Shown: piece after piece, positions 11,525 through 60,900 of the stretch | Position numbering within the stretch: position 1 is the stretch's first letter | Layout: each line of letters begins with the position of its first letter | Origin: Macrocystis pyrifera | Taxonomy: Eukaryota > Sar > Phaeophyceae > Laminariales > Laminariaceae | Direction: 5' to 3' | Assembly: GCA_031763025.1 (NCBI GenBank) | Contig: JASSKH010000005.1 | Span: forward strand, 7,871,514-7,935,513 | DNA: 64,000 nucleotides | Made by a program: the position numbers and the translations under genes | Notes under the pieces: model-generated | Database searches by the model: none | Seen by the model: only the letters and a program-made list of their open reading frames with translations | What the model was told of the DNA's origin: nothing

Positions 11525-12060
11525 TGTATGTGAGTGAGCGTAGCGGAAAACCGCCCGCGACGCAAAGCGTATGTGGCGTCCGAGCTGTGTTTTTTTTTTT
11601 TTTTTTAATGCCCCGGAGAGCGAGAGGAAACCCCTGTCCACACTTAGTTCTCAAGTTTTCGTGCACAGGTTCGAACCCGGTTCGTTTCTTCCACCTTGGT
11701 CGGGCCTGTCTCTGACCGTCATTAAAGTGTAGTGTACTCCGAGGATGTAGGCACCTAAGTCTAGATGCTCGTTCTCCTCAACCATGGCGGCGGCGGGACT
11801 CTTGGCATTTTCAAGTCGCCAGTTTGCAATATAGTTACTACCGTCAGTCATGAAAAAAAACAATAATATTCAATTTTCATCTTGAATAAGGCCCTGCACA
11901 TTGTGAGAAGGCAAATAATAAAATAAAATAAAATAAAAATAAAAATAAAAAATAACAATCATGGACCTCTGTCCGCTTCGCATAATTTGATGTACTTTTC
12001 CTTCCTGATCGAGCGTAGCGGGCGGCGTAGGCCGCCCGCGGAGCGAAGCGCCTTGTAATA
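11525..12060. repeat. Composite repeat: GC palindromes and GTTCGAACCC-containing unit
   Basis: GC palindrome modules lie at 11530-11580 and 11998-12050. Between them, 11600-11765 (GCCCCGGAGAGCGAGAGGAA, AGGTTCGAACCCGGTTCG, CTCCGAGGATGTAGGCACCT) matches 23343-23530. Near 11750-11830 there is also a match to 5870-5930 (GGCGGGACTCTTGGCATT). Confidence 0.6.
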
Positions 12061-12477
12061 CATACCGATATGATTTATGATACTATTAACAACTGTTCTT
12101 GCTTGCGAATGAGCACCGAAATACCCGCCACCTCCTTCGCATGCAAGTAGTTACGAGCAAGTAAGAAAAGTGTGGGTTGGTGTGATGATAGATACATTGA
12201 CTTGACGCTTTTGTGCTACTTTTATTTTTGATCTTGCGTTCTCACAAGCTCCTAAAAGTGAGAATGATGAGACGAGGAAGACCCCACGAGTGACGGTAGG
12301 CACTACAACAACAAACAGCAGTAACTCGTACCAGTTAGCACTCGCAATAATACGTATCATGGGCATTTTTGAGTTCGTATTTTGATGCGTATACTCGTAG
12401 GTACTTCGTATTTTGTTTGTTTTTACCCGCTTTTGTTTTTTCGTACGCACGCGTTGTATTTTCGTATTTTCGCTGTG

Positions 12478-12595
12478 TACTTGTACCTGTCCTGTTGTAC
12501 TTGCGCCTGTCCTGTTGTACTTGCACCTATCCTCCTGTTGTACTTGCACCTGTCCTGTTGTACTTGTTGTACTTGTACCTGTCCTGTTCATACAA
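12478..12595 (+). repeat. Minisatellite, 17-18-bp unit
   Basis: Repeats of CCTGTCCTGTTGTACTTG with small variations (TACC/CGCC/CACC), about six units. The unit is pyrimidine-rich and shows no coding signal. Confidence 0.8.
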
Positions 12596-12839
12596 TGAAC
12601 AAAGGTATACCGGGCCGGAACATCTTATACGACGTTCCGCATGGATGATATGTGGGGGCGTAGCAGGTGTCAGGTGTGCCCTCTCACAGAAGAAGTGTTT
12701 ACAACGCTCTGGGTGGAAAATTCCGGGATTTTCTTGTGCCCCTTCCCTTATTACAGGGCATTTTATTTAATAAGTTGATTCTGGTTGATTCTACTCGGGA
12801 GGATAGAGGGTGCGACAGCCAGCCGTGGCAGGCCTGACA

Positions 12840-13257
12840 TGGCCCGCCAAAACTTAAATTTATCACGAATTGAGACGGATCAGCTGCCTCCACTTCCGAG
12901 GCGCGAAAGCGCAACCACTACGCTCGTGCAGGACAAGTGTCCTTCGACGAGCGCAGCCATAAACTTGTCACCCTCGCGGTGGAAAGCTTTGGACGCCTCG
13001 GGAAGGAAGGCAGTGATTTCATTGACCAGCTGGCAACGAGCATCATCGGAGGAACGGACGGGGGATCTCTAGCAAGAAAAGGGGTTTGTAAGGAGCATCT
13101 TTTCCAGATCATATCGGTGACCACCCAGGTCGCGATCTCGCGCCGGGTGCACCGATATAAGCTCGCCCTTCGAGACCGACAGGCCGCCAGGGGGAGAAGA
13201 GAGGAGGAGGGAGGACTACTTCCAATGGCGTGGGGATGGAATGTAGATACGGAGTAG
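12840..13257 (+). pseudogene. Retroelement-type C-terminal fragment
   Basis: The open frame 12937-13257 encodes HKLVTLAVESFGRLGKEG, FIDQLATSIIGG, ISVTTQVAISRR and RDRQAARGRREEEGG, ending WGWNVDTE and a stop. A second copy of just the last 25 or so residues lies at 56420-56500 (RQAARGREEEAGG, WRWNIDEE). I recall this tail from reverse-transcriptase-like proteins in repeat-rich eukaryote genomes, but I cannot confirm that here. No catalytic domain precedes it within 1 kb, so it is probably a truncated dead copy. Confidence 0.4.
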
Positions 13258-13506
13258 GACGCAGGGCGTATAGATACATAGTCAGTGAAAATATATCGGT
13301 AAAAGGTAGTGCGTAGTCAATTGATATACATACAATACGCGTATCTCATACCAGGTACCTGGTACTCGCTACAAATATTGTATATACAAGTTAATTTTTT
13401 TTAATAAATAATTTTTAATTTCGCAGCGCTTTATTTATATACGACACACACACGACGCACAGAATATAAATCTGGTGCTACAAGTGTGTGTGTGTGTGTG
13501 TGTGTG

Positions 13507-13650
13507 TTCTTCACATTAAACCGTTCTTCTACTCGTCGACATCCAGCAAGCCCAGTGTCCGTGCTGATTCTTCACCCTAGAAAGATACGAGCTCTGTGGT
13601 CACAGACTACGACACAGAGATAACACACCGTAATGCATTAATAGCCTACG
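13507..13650 (+). repeat. Dispersed repeat R2
   Basis: TTCACATTAAACCGTTCTTC, CGTCGACATCCAGCA and CTCTGTGGTCACAGACTACG. It is preceded by a (TG)n run at about 13487-13506. Confidence 0.65.
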
Positions 13651-13740
13651 TAATACCATGCCTTCGCACTAGGTGCGGCCGACACAACATACATACATAC
13701 GCCAGCAACCAAAATACACCATAAAGTACGCGTCGTACAC

Positions 13741-13806
13741 AGCAGCAGCAGCAGTACTACTTCCCCGGCACCGGCAGCAGTACTACTTCCCCGGCACCGG
13801 CAGCAG
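13741..13806 (+). repeat. Short tandem repeat and CAG tract
   Basis: A CAG run is followed by two copies of AGTACTACTTCCCCGGCACC joined by GGCAGC. A (TG)n run follows at about 13837-13856. Confidence 0.6.
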
Positions 13807-14404
13807 CCCGTCGTAACCCTGTCCCTTTGAAGCTGCCTGTGTGTGTGTGTGTGTGTTTTTTTTTTTCAGCCTTTTTGGCGAATTGGTACTATGTATTACT
13901 ATTAATACCTGGTATATTTTACAGACTACTACTACTACTACTGCCGTACTACAGCAGCAGCAGTAACTGCTCTGTTGTTGTACATTTTTTTTTTCTTTTT
14001 AAAGTCAAAGAGAACTGTGTGCAACTTGCCACGGTTTTGTTTGCGACGTTTTGGGGACAAACAACTTGGACGCCATGATGATTCAGCTGTCAGTTCAACC
14101 GAGCGGTCGATACTCGACTTCACGAACACTGCGGGAAAACCGTTCCCGCGTATTCCATTTTTCTTCCGCGAGTTGACTAATAACCAACGTATCTTGTATA
14201 TTAAATATACCTCGTAGATCAGATAAATAAACAGCAGTAAAAATGGGTATTTTTTACTGGATAACCACTTGTACCTTGTATGCCAGTGCCTCGTGCGGAG
14301 TTTCATACATGTACCTTTCGTACCCCACTTCAGGATATTAGCAGGTACATATGCGGAGGGAGGTTCATATTACTGGTACTGCTTGCTGGTACATACCGGC
14401 GTCC

Positions 14405-14470
14405 CCGGTGGCTTGGTAGGTGGTCCGCGAGCCTATCAAGATCAATTTCGTGAGTTCGAGTCTCACCGAG
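14405..14470 (+). repeat. tRNA-like promoter head (A and B box)
   Basis: TGGCTTGGTAGG at 14409 fits an RNA polymerase III A box. At 14450-14466 GTGAG-TTCGAGT-CTCAC forms a perfect 5-bp T arm with a standard T loop, fitting a B box. The acceptor and D arms do not pair properly, so a functional tRNA is unlikely; a tRNA-derived SINE head or a tRNA pseudogene is more likely. Confidence 0.45.
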
Positions 14471-14474
14471 TGCA

Positions 14475-14709
14475 TGCTCGTAGGGACTTTTTCTTGCATA
14501 AAATTGATTAGCGGAAAGCGCGAGAGCGTGAGTTAGCTGTACATTCGATGAAAGTCGACGAGCAGTGGGAATGCTGAACCCTATGCGCGATAAAAAATAA
14601 AGGCACGTACCGGGGGGGAGAAGGGACGACACCTGTGACCACGGCTTGTCCAGAAGATCGTCGAGGGTAAAACCTCCTACGAGTGGGCTGGAAAGTAAAA
14701 GTGATGAAC

Positions 14710-14740
<31 letters not shown>

Positions 14741-15001
14741 CCACACACACTGCTGATACTCCCACATCAAAGGTGACCACTTGTGGGCGTCGGCAAACAA
14801 GAGGGTAAATTTCCCCCCCCCCTAGTTGAAGAACGCCGCGCAGGTCATGTATCGCAGGCTGTTGCAGCGATTTTATTTTTTCAGAGCCCAGAGCAGAGTG
14901 TTTGGTGGTTTGTTTTGCGACGAACCTGCGATTTTTTTACTCCTGTTAGTTTTTGATATTGACGCGCTGGACAGCCCGCGAGAGCTTTGCCCTTGCGCAC
15001 A
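14475..15001. other. Upstream region of the ankyrin-kinase-RING gene
   Basis: Contains a pure A run at about 14709-14738 and a C run at 14811-14822. The last 150 bases before the predicted ATG at 15002 are the presumed promoter and 5' leader. I recognise no TATA box or other element with confidence. Confidence 0.35.
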
Positions 15002-53624
<38,623 letters not shown>

Positions 53625-54867
53625 CACGCTAGTGTCGACGCGCGTTTTTTTGTTTTGAAGATTTTAGCGGCTGTACCGGTAGGCCTTTTGAGCGTGTGCG
53701 GGTGTAGAGTAGTGAGGCACGGAGACAGGGAGGAAGGCGAGCGGGGGGACTCGAGGAGTGTGGGGGGGGGGTGGGGGGGGAGGAAGGGAGGGAGGCCGTG
53801 GGGAGCGGGGGGACTCAAAGAGTGTGTGGGGGAGGGGTGGGCGGGGAGGAGGGGATTTGAGGGAAAGATTGAGATGTTGCGGATGGGATGTTGAAGCGGG
53901 GGGGGGGGGGGGGGGGGCGAGATTAAGCCCCACGTGTGAGGGGGGAATTCGGTGTGTGGAGGTCCGCAGCGGACGAGGGAAGGCTTGCAGTAGACGGACG
54001 AGGAGAGTTGTGTTTCGTTTGTACAGGAGGCGCTCTCGTTCTTGTGTGTTTGTCCGGGGTGCGGTTTTGTCAAGCGCTGCCAAGGAGGTTCAGCACACCA
54101 AGAGCACTCGTCTCGTTTGCGGCGCGGGTGTTTTTGTGGTTTTGGTGGGAGAGGGGGGGATAAGGGGGGTTGGTAGATGGGTGGGTGGATGGGTAAGCGC
54201 CAGGCTTTCTGTGGAGTTGGGTTTATTTTTCCGTGAAAAGTTGGCGTTGCCTTGCATGTTACACGGAGGCGGGGGCGCAAGAGCGTTTGCGCGCGCTTGT
54301 TGGTGCAAGGCGTACGCAAGGGTTTTTATTTTTTCTCAACACATGAGTAAGATAGAATAGTGCCGTTCGTTTGTTTTGCTCTGAAGCGGGGCAAGCCAAC
54401 GATGCTGTTAGCGTTTCAATGAGTGCTGTTTATCCTCCTATTTTAGAGCCGGGACAGCTCAAGACGAGCGTCCCGCGTAGACGTATGTTGTGGCCCCTCT
54501 GGAGTTTCCGCTGTGGACAACTACCACTGTACCCTCACTCTATTTTGGGTCGTTACGTTTTTATCGATGTTGGAAGGCGTTTACCGAGGCGATCGTTATT
54601 TTTATCGCGTTACAGGACGATGCCGAACTACAGTAGTAATATTTATGCAACAACAGTGGTGCGGGGGGCTCTTAGTGCCCGTGATTTCGAAAAGCCTTGG
54701 TGCTTCCTTCCTACCCCCTCCTCCCCCCATCCCCTGCTTGCCGACCCTTGCCCTCTCTCTTGGCGGCAGCTGTCATGTGCAAAATCTATGACGGGTGTTT
54801 GAGGTGCCGATGTCGTACTGACTGTGGTTGATTGACAGGAAGAGGCGGAGGCGTGGGGAGGTAGAGG
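53625..54867. other. 3' flank of the 38-kb gene, nothing recognised
   Basis: G-rich (runs near 53761-53780 and 53898-53917) then mixed sequence. Minus-strand open frames are Pro-rich and compositional. No clear polyadenylation signal. Confidence 0.4.
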
Positions 54868-55030
54868 TGTACTCATTGTCATCCATGGCCGCACTTCTAG
54901 TCGTAGTGACCATAGACCCTCGCATCCCTACAATGCCGGAACGGAGCACGTCGGGTTTCCACCGACCAGGCAGACATCGCTTGCACCAAGCGCGAAGCGC
55001 CGCAAGGTGTTGGGCGAGTCACTCAAGGGG
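54868..55030 (-). mobile_element. SINE-like element
   Basis: The plus strand reads GTACTCATTGTCATCCATGG, ATAGACCCTCGCATCCCTAC, GGAGCACGTCGGGTTTCCAC, CTTGCACCAAGCGCGAAGCG and GTTGGGCGAGTC. The tail is short. Confidence 0.82.
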
Positions 55031-55968
55031 GGCGAAAGACGCATGGTGGCGTCAGAGTTTGGGAGGCGTTGCAGAGATTGTAGCCACTCCGACGACTCTT
55101 TTCCGGAGGTTGAAGACAGCTCCTGGAAAACATTGCTGGGCGCGCGCGGTTATTGTAAATTCGTGTCGCAAGGCCGTCCAGATGGGGGGGGGGGGAAGGG
55201 GGTAGTACTAACGTTCGTGTTTTGTTTCTTTTTCTTCATTATTTTATTATCTATTCCCTTAGACTCATTCTTTCTTCGCCTCGCTTGGTGCACCCGCAGT
55301 ACTACTCATTGCGTCCTGCTTGCTCGGACTGCTTTCCCCCTCTACTACTGTCGCTGGTTCTGGACTTGATCTTTCTATATTCGTTAAACACATTGCAGTA
55401 GGTAGACCTTAGACTATAGACGGTATCCTTCTATATAGTAGGTAGGCTCATAGTGATAGTAGACCTCTTTTTGTTCTAGTAATAGAGCTTACCAGGTACT
55501 CGTACACATTGGAGCTGACTTATGTATCCATCAGGATGGTTCCTATTCTAGCTGCATTGTAGACGGAACCATCCTTTTATGTAGAGCTTACGTTCCTTCT
55601 ACTATAGTATAATGTATCTGGTATTTGTTGAGAGAGCAGAGGGGAAGCCGCTCCTTAGGAAAGCCGACGGTACCTCGACGGTGCCCCGGCGGACCAATCT
55701 AAAACTGGCATCCTAGTCTCGGGGGTTCTGCGGGGGAGCTGTCTTTCAATTTCTTCTTCGGTTTCACTGCAAGACAGGGACTGCCTGGTGGCCATTCAGG
55801 ACCCTATCATTCCGTTCATCCAGTGAATATAGCCGACTCTGGGCAACGCCAACCCTTGCCGATCCGTCTTTCGTCTCACTCCTTCCTAGGAGATAGGTAA
55901 ATATACGACTAAGTGGGTGTGCACGAGTTATAAATACTTGACTACGAGGGTATGACGAAGTAATAGAA
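55031..55968. other. Intergenic, nothing recognised
   Basis: Mixed sequence with short local repeats (GTAGGTAGACC / GTAGGTAGGCTC near 55400-55450; ATGGTTCC / GGAACCAT inverted near 55536-55573). No gene supported. Confidence 0.35.
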
Positions 55969-56487
55969 CTACGACCACAAGCCGGTTGGGCAGTGGTAGA
56001 CCCCTCGTGAATTTGTTATTTTTATAGCAACTCTTTGTTGATGTCCGTTCACGAATGAATTCGCTGACGTGTTGTTGCCTCTCTTTGTAGTTTCTTCATA
56101 CGGTTGTGTCCAATCATATCCCCGATTACGAAGGAACGATTGAACTTTCGCCAAACAGAAGTGATGCGCGCCATTAGCGTAAGGTAAATAACTCTTGCTA
56201 AACCGCGAACCTCCCGTACTACTATGAAAGGCGGAAGGGAGGAGGGGGGGGTACTCGATGTCTGCTTGCTCTCTAACGTTTAATACTGCAGCTGCGAAGC
56301 TAAAAGCGCTCATGTATGTACTCATGTATGTACTACTTACTGTAGTATTACTACTTACTGTAGTATTGATGTTCCAAATGGTACGAACGTATTGTTCCTG
56401 TCTCACGTGGAACTCATGTCGCCAGGCCGCTAGGGGAAGGGAGGAAGAAGCCGGAGGAATGCGGCCAATGACATGGAGATGGAACAT
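55969..56487 (-). other. Open frame of unknown nature
   Basis: About 172 codons open on the minus strand (SFLRNRGYDWTQPYEETTKR, VAIKITNSRGVYHCPTG). No family recognised, no flanking exons found, and the 5' part overlaps a decayed retroelement tail on the other strand. Probably transposon debris; kept because its composition is not repetitive. Confidence 0.15.
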
Positions 56488-56500
56488 CGATGAGGAATAG
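56384..56500 (+). pseudogene. Retroelement-type C-terminal tail, second copy
   Basis: Encodes CRQAARGREEEAGGMRPMTW and RWNIDEE then TAG, aligning residue for residue with the end of the 12937-13257 frame. The upstream similarity is lost. Confidence 0.4.
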
Positions 56501-57936
56501 AATTCTCAGTTTGTAAAACTGAGTCTCAGTTGCGGTAATTACAATCTTGTCTGTCTGTCTGTCTGTCCTCAAGGCTCATATTTTCGAACACTTTCCAATG
56601 GCCGATATATAAGCTCGTTACAATTGATATTCGTATGACGTTTTCGACCCTTACGGACCTTATACTGAAACATACCATACCACAAGGCAAATTTAGCCAT
56701 ATAATACATCCACGACATCGTACCATGGTGCGCTTATCCATAGTCTCGACCGCGGGACTATGAGCAGTGGCCGCGATTACTTCGTTGGTCACGTAGGGCA
56801 GACCGGTGCCCCTGCTCCCGAGCCCGGGCAAGGCATATTGCTCGGTTTCAGCAGTAATGAGACTTGGAGCAGCGGACGGCTCATTGGACTACGATGGCCA
56901 TGTTCGTAGCCTCAGGCAACGTTAGCCCAGACTGCATGGCAATCTATTGATGGATGTTTTAGGCCATGTAATATTGGCCTCCCGAAGGCTAGGGTCAGGG
57001 AAGAAGTGAGCCTCGTGCGTCACCACTTGCAACCTCAGATGTCAAGATTCACATAATCCACAATTGGCAATGGTACCAACCGGTACGGAACTGTCATTTA
57101 AATAGACCAAATAAACACCCTCCCTGGCTCTTTACATAACGTATCCGGGAGAAACAATAAATACTATACCAGCTACCAATATAATTTAGTAATCCCTAAC
57201 ACGTACCAGGTACTGCTGTACAGTAGCAGTAGCAACTAGAGTAAGCCCTACGGCGAAGGTACAGCTGTAGGCACCCCCGTCGGTCATTAGAAGCTACCGG
57301 GGGTAGAATACAAAAGCCAAAAAGGGAGTATTTTATTGCAGTCAGTCCACGGGGAGAAAGCGACTGCATGGCAGCAATGCGCTCGGCGTGGCCGAGCGCG
57401 CTTCACGGCAGCGGCGGCGGCAGCAGCAGCAGCGGGGGGGTCGTGGAAAGAGGAAATGTTGGTATCTCGTCGACTGGAATTTTGGTTCCGGTGATTCTTT
57501 AACTGTTATTTAAAGAGACCAAACGAACACGCCATTTCGCAAGGGGTCACCACTGCGTAGCTTACGAGGCAGACGACAATGCATTCGCCAGAGGAAAACG
57601 ACTCGAAACTCAGGGAACCGCCCCTTCGTTTATAATGCCAGGTGCGTGTTATCTTCCAGCTCAACCATCGCGTAGTTAGCATCACCGTCGGTGTCTGTAT
57701 CAGGTGGTGGCTGCCGTGTTGCCAAAAAAAACGCATGGTATTTCGCCCCGAATCTTCTCTCTCCGTGACCGATACAATCACATATGCTTGCGCGCCGGTG
57801 TTCACCGAGAGGCCATACGGCCTCGTGCACACCCCCACCTATGATCACCACAGGTAACATATCGCCAAACCATGAGTATAATTGAGGCACGGCGGTCACA
57901 TCCCAAGGTCCCTGTTCTCAACGTCAAACCGCAACA
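56501..57936. other. Intergenic / FGGY gene 3' flank
   Basis: No gene supported. Contains (TGTC)n at about 56549-56568, a GGC/AGC run at 57411-57436, and two copies of a motif ATTTAAAKAGACCAAAYRAACAC at 57097-57118 and 57507-57530. The minus frame at 57630-57899 lies just past the FGGY stop and is probably 3' UTR. Confidence 0.35.
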
Positions 57937-60900
57937 TCAGGGGCAAGCATCCTCCCGCTTCAGCGAGACGCCGCCGGCTCCAAAAATGGCCTCGTATGCC
58001 CTCTTCTGCATCAGCCCGGCGTCCCGATAGGCCCGCTGCGAAGCATCGCTCGGCGCAGACACTCTCCCGGTGCAGCAGCGTTCCTTCGCCGAGGCCCGCC
58101 CCCCTGCCCCCCCTCGACCACCCGTCACATCACACTTCGAGTGGTCGACTTCTAACGAGGACAGGAGGACGGCAACACCCAGCGACGTTTCTTCGCTCGC
58201 GCCGGACGCTCGGACCGTTTTTCCCAGACAGTCTGACAGGATCTGCTGCCAAAAGGGCGAAGCCGCCATGCCGTGGCCGCTCGTCACGACAGTGGCGTCT
58301 TGGCTGTGCGGTACGTCGTCCGCGGCCGTGGCGGCGGTAGCGGCGGCGGTGGCACATACTTGTGTTCGCCTCCGCGCTGGCGCCGATGATGCCGGCCTTG
58401 ACTCCGCCACGTTTTCCCCTACCCTCAACGCACCCGTCGGTGTGGGATTACGGTAGCTTTGTGCGTTCTCCAATGACGAGACGTTATCAACGCGTTCTTT
58501 CTGCTGCGAGGGGCAAGTCAAGTCCGGCCGTGGTAAAGGGGACTCTATTTCGGTGCTGTCACTACCCCTGCCGGCGCCGGCATTGACCATGAGGTCAACA
58601 ACAGCCGCCAGCCGTAGGCAAACCGACTCGAGCCCCGCGCGCACGAGCTGCGCTCGGGTGGTGGACCGCCTCAGGCCGAGCACGCACGCCGTTGCGTCGT
58701 CGTTGTATCCCGTGGAACGCTCCCCAGAAAAAAATGGCAGGATCTGCCGCCAGACGGGGGTAAACGTTTACCGTAGCGGTGGCGGGGCGGCGGCGCCGTG
58801 GTTACATTCGGGACTAGATTGAGCAGGCTGAACGGAAGGGCGGGGTGATTTTACCTTCGTGCGCGAAATGAGAAAAAACAAGTAACGGATCAAGGGAAAA
58901 TAAACGTCTTGCAACCGTACAGATATGTACGAGAAGCGTCACAATTCAAATAGCCTAATGGAGCGCGCGCGCGGGGCAGGCTCGCCGGATGCGCAGGAAT
59001 TTCGGTGGCTAGGGGAGGGGCGGCAGGGAAGGAGGTATCAACGGCCGTCAAACGGTCAACGGTGATTCGGCGAAGAAAACAAAACGCTGCAGCGTCGATC
59101 GACGACGCACACACGGGACGAGTTTTCCCGGTTACCGCTGTTGCTGCTGCTGCTGCTGCTGCTGCGAAACACGTCCTATGATCATAGAAAAATTCGCCTC
59201 GAGCCGTGAGCATCGATTGTGCTCCTTGCTTCGCCACCGGCGCCAAGCGCTCCTGCGGTCACAACACGAAGCAAGGGGGGAAGGCCCGCTCATCCGGAAT
59301 ACGAAAAAAAAAAAAACGGTTCAGGTAGCCCGGTCCATCTGCCAGAGCACCATAAAAGCGCAGACCGAAAGCAGAAAAGGCAGTCGCCGGGATGCAGAAA
59401 CGAAAAACACGTCGTCATGCACGCACATATTTGTCACATTTGAGGCGTGATGATACAAGCAGCACTCACCACCAAGCCGTGGCCGGCCGGGGGCATTTCC
59501 TCCGCCTCACGCATGACCGCGTCCATGTCGACCCCGGCGCCCAGCGCGAGCGTGGTGCGCAGCCACTCGAACACCGAGCCGCCGTCCGTCAGCGAACCGC
59601 CGAGCACCGCCCTGCGTCGGTCCAAGCGGTAGCACCATAGGCCCTTCGGCACGTGAGGCGCGGCGCTATCGTGGTTGACCTCCTTTCCTCCTTCTTCTTC
59701 CGCTGCCGCTGCGGTCGGTGCCATGTTCACCACCACCCGGGCGGCCGCGCTGGTGCCCACGGTAACACAGATCAGGCCGGACGTTTCGTCGCATCTGCAA
59801 AGGGAAGTAGACAACCGATAAGCCGCACGTACAGTGAATACAAACCAATACAGTGCCGTACTACATCACGGAAAGGTGGCAAGTGCTTGGACGGGAACCT
59901 GGGCGGGCGAGAGCGATGGGGTTTCAACTACTACTGCCGTGCGTCTAATTTGCCGCGACTGGCGGATCGAGACCCCCCCACACACACACACAATCAGCGA
60001 CTCGCCCAACACTTCACGGCACTTCGCGCTTGGTGCAAGCAATGCCTGCCTGGTCGGTGAAAACCCGACGTGCTCCGTCCCGGCATTGAAGGGATGCGAG
60101 GGTCTATGGTCATATGACCACGGCCATGCACGATAATGAGTACACCCCCCCCACACACACAAATCGCCACTCGTACTGCACCACTGCTACGCATCAATAC
60201 AGTTGAGTCAGTCATAACAGTGTTCGTTTTATAAAGGTTGAACCGCCGAGCTATACGGTCAGCGCTGACTTACTGTTCGTAGTAGCTCAGTGGTTTAACT
60301 TGATATTACGAACAAAATAAGTCCCGGGTTCGATTTCCGCCACGGTCGTTTTTCCGCTTTTTCCGGCATAAAAAAAGCGAAAACAAGTGGAGAGAACCAC
60401 AGTAAAATAACGCTCGATCAGAGAATTGAAAGTGGAGACTACCATCTCAGACAAAAGGAAGCACGACTTGTGGGGGAGGGGGATCAAGGAAACACCAGGC
60501 AAGCGCTTCTTAGGGGCTTGATCAACTCCGGAGGATGTTTCGGGGGGGACGCCGTGTCGAGCCCAAGGTACTTCATTCGTTCGAAATACAAAGGTTAAAC
60601 CATTGAGTTACTTAGTCAACGCTGACTGAGTAGTTCACTGGTTTGAAATTTGTAAAACGTACAAATGGCTTAGCGGCATCAAATGCAAACCGAAACTATG
60701 CACCACAAGCGTTATGAAATCACACGCGTAATGAAAACAAAGGTCTTCAGCTCTTGTCATTCCCCTACCGAACCATGTAGCAGACTCATCGACCTCACGT
60801 GAGCGCGCGTGTTGTCCGAAAAAAATAGTGACACCGAGCATCGCAGTACTGTTCCGTGCTACATATCTACCAATCAATCTCGTAACGATATCCCCACCCA

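Noticed and set aside
14405-14470. Functional tRNA gene
   Set aside because: The T arm and box sequences are good, but the acceptor and D stems do not pair, so it is listed only as a tRNA-like repeat head.
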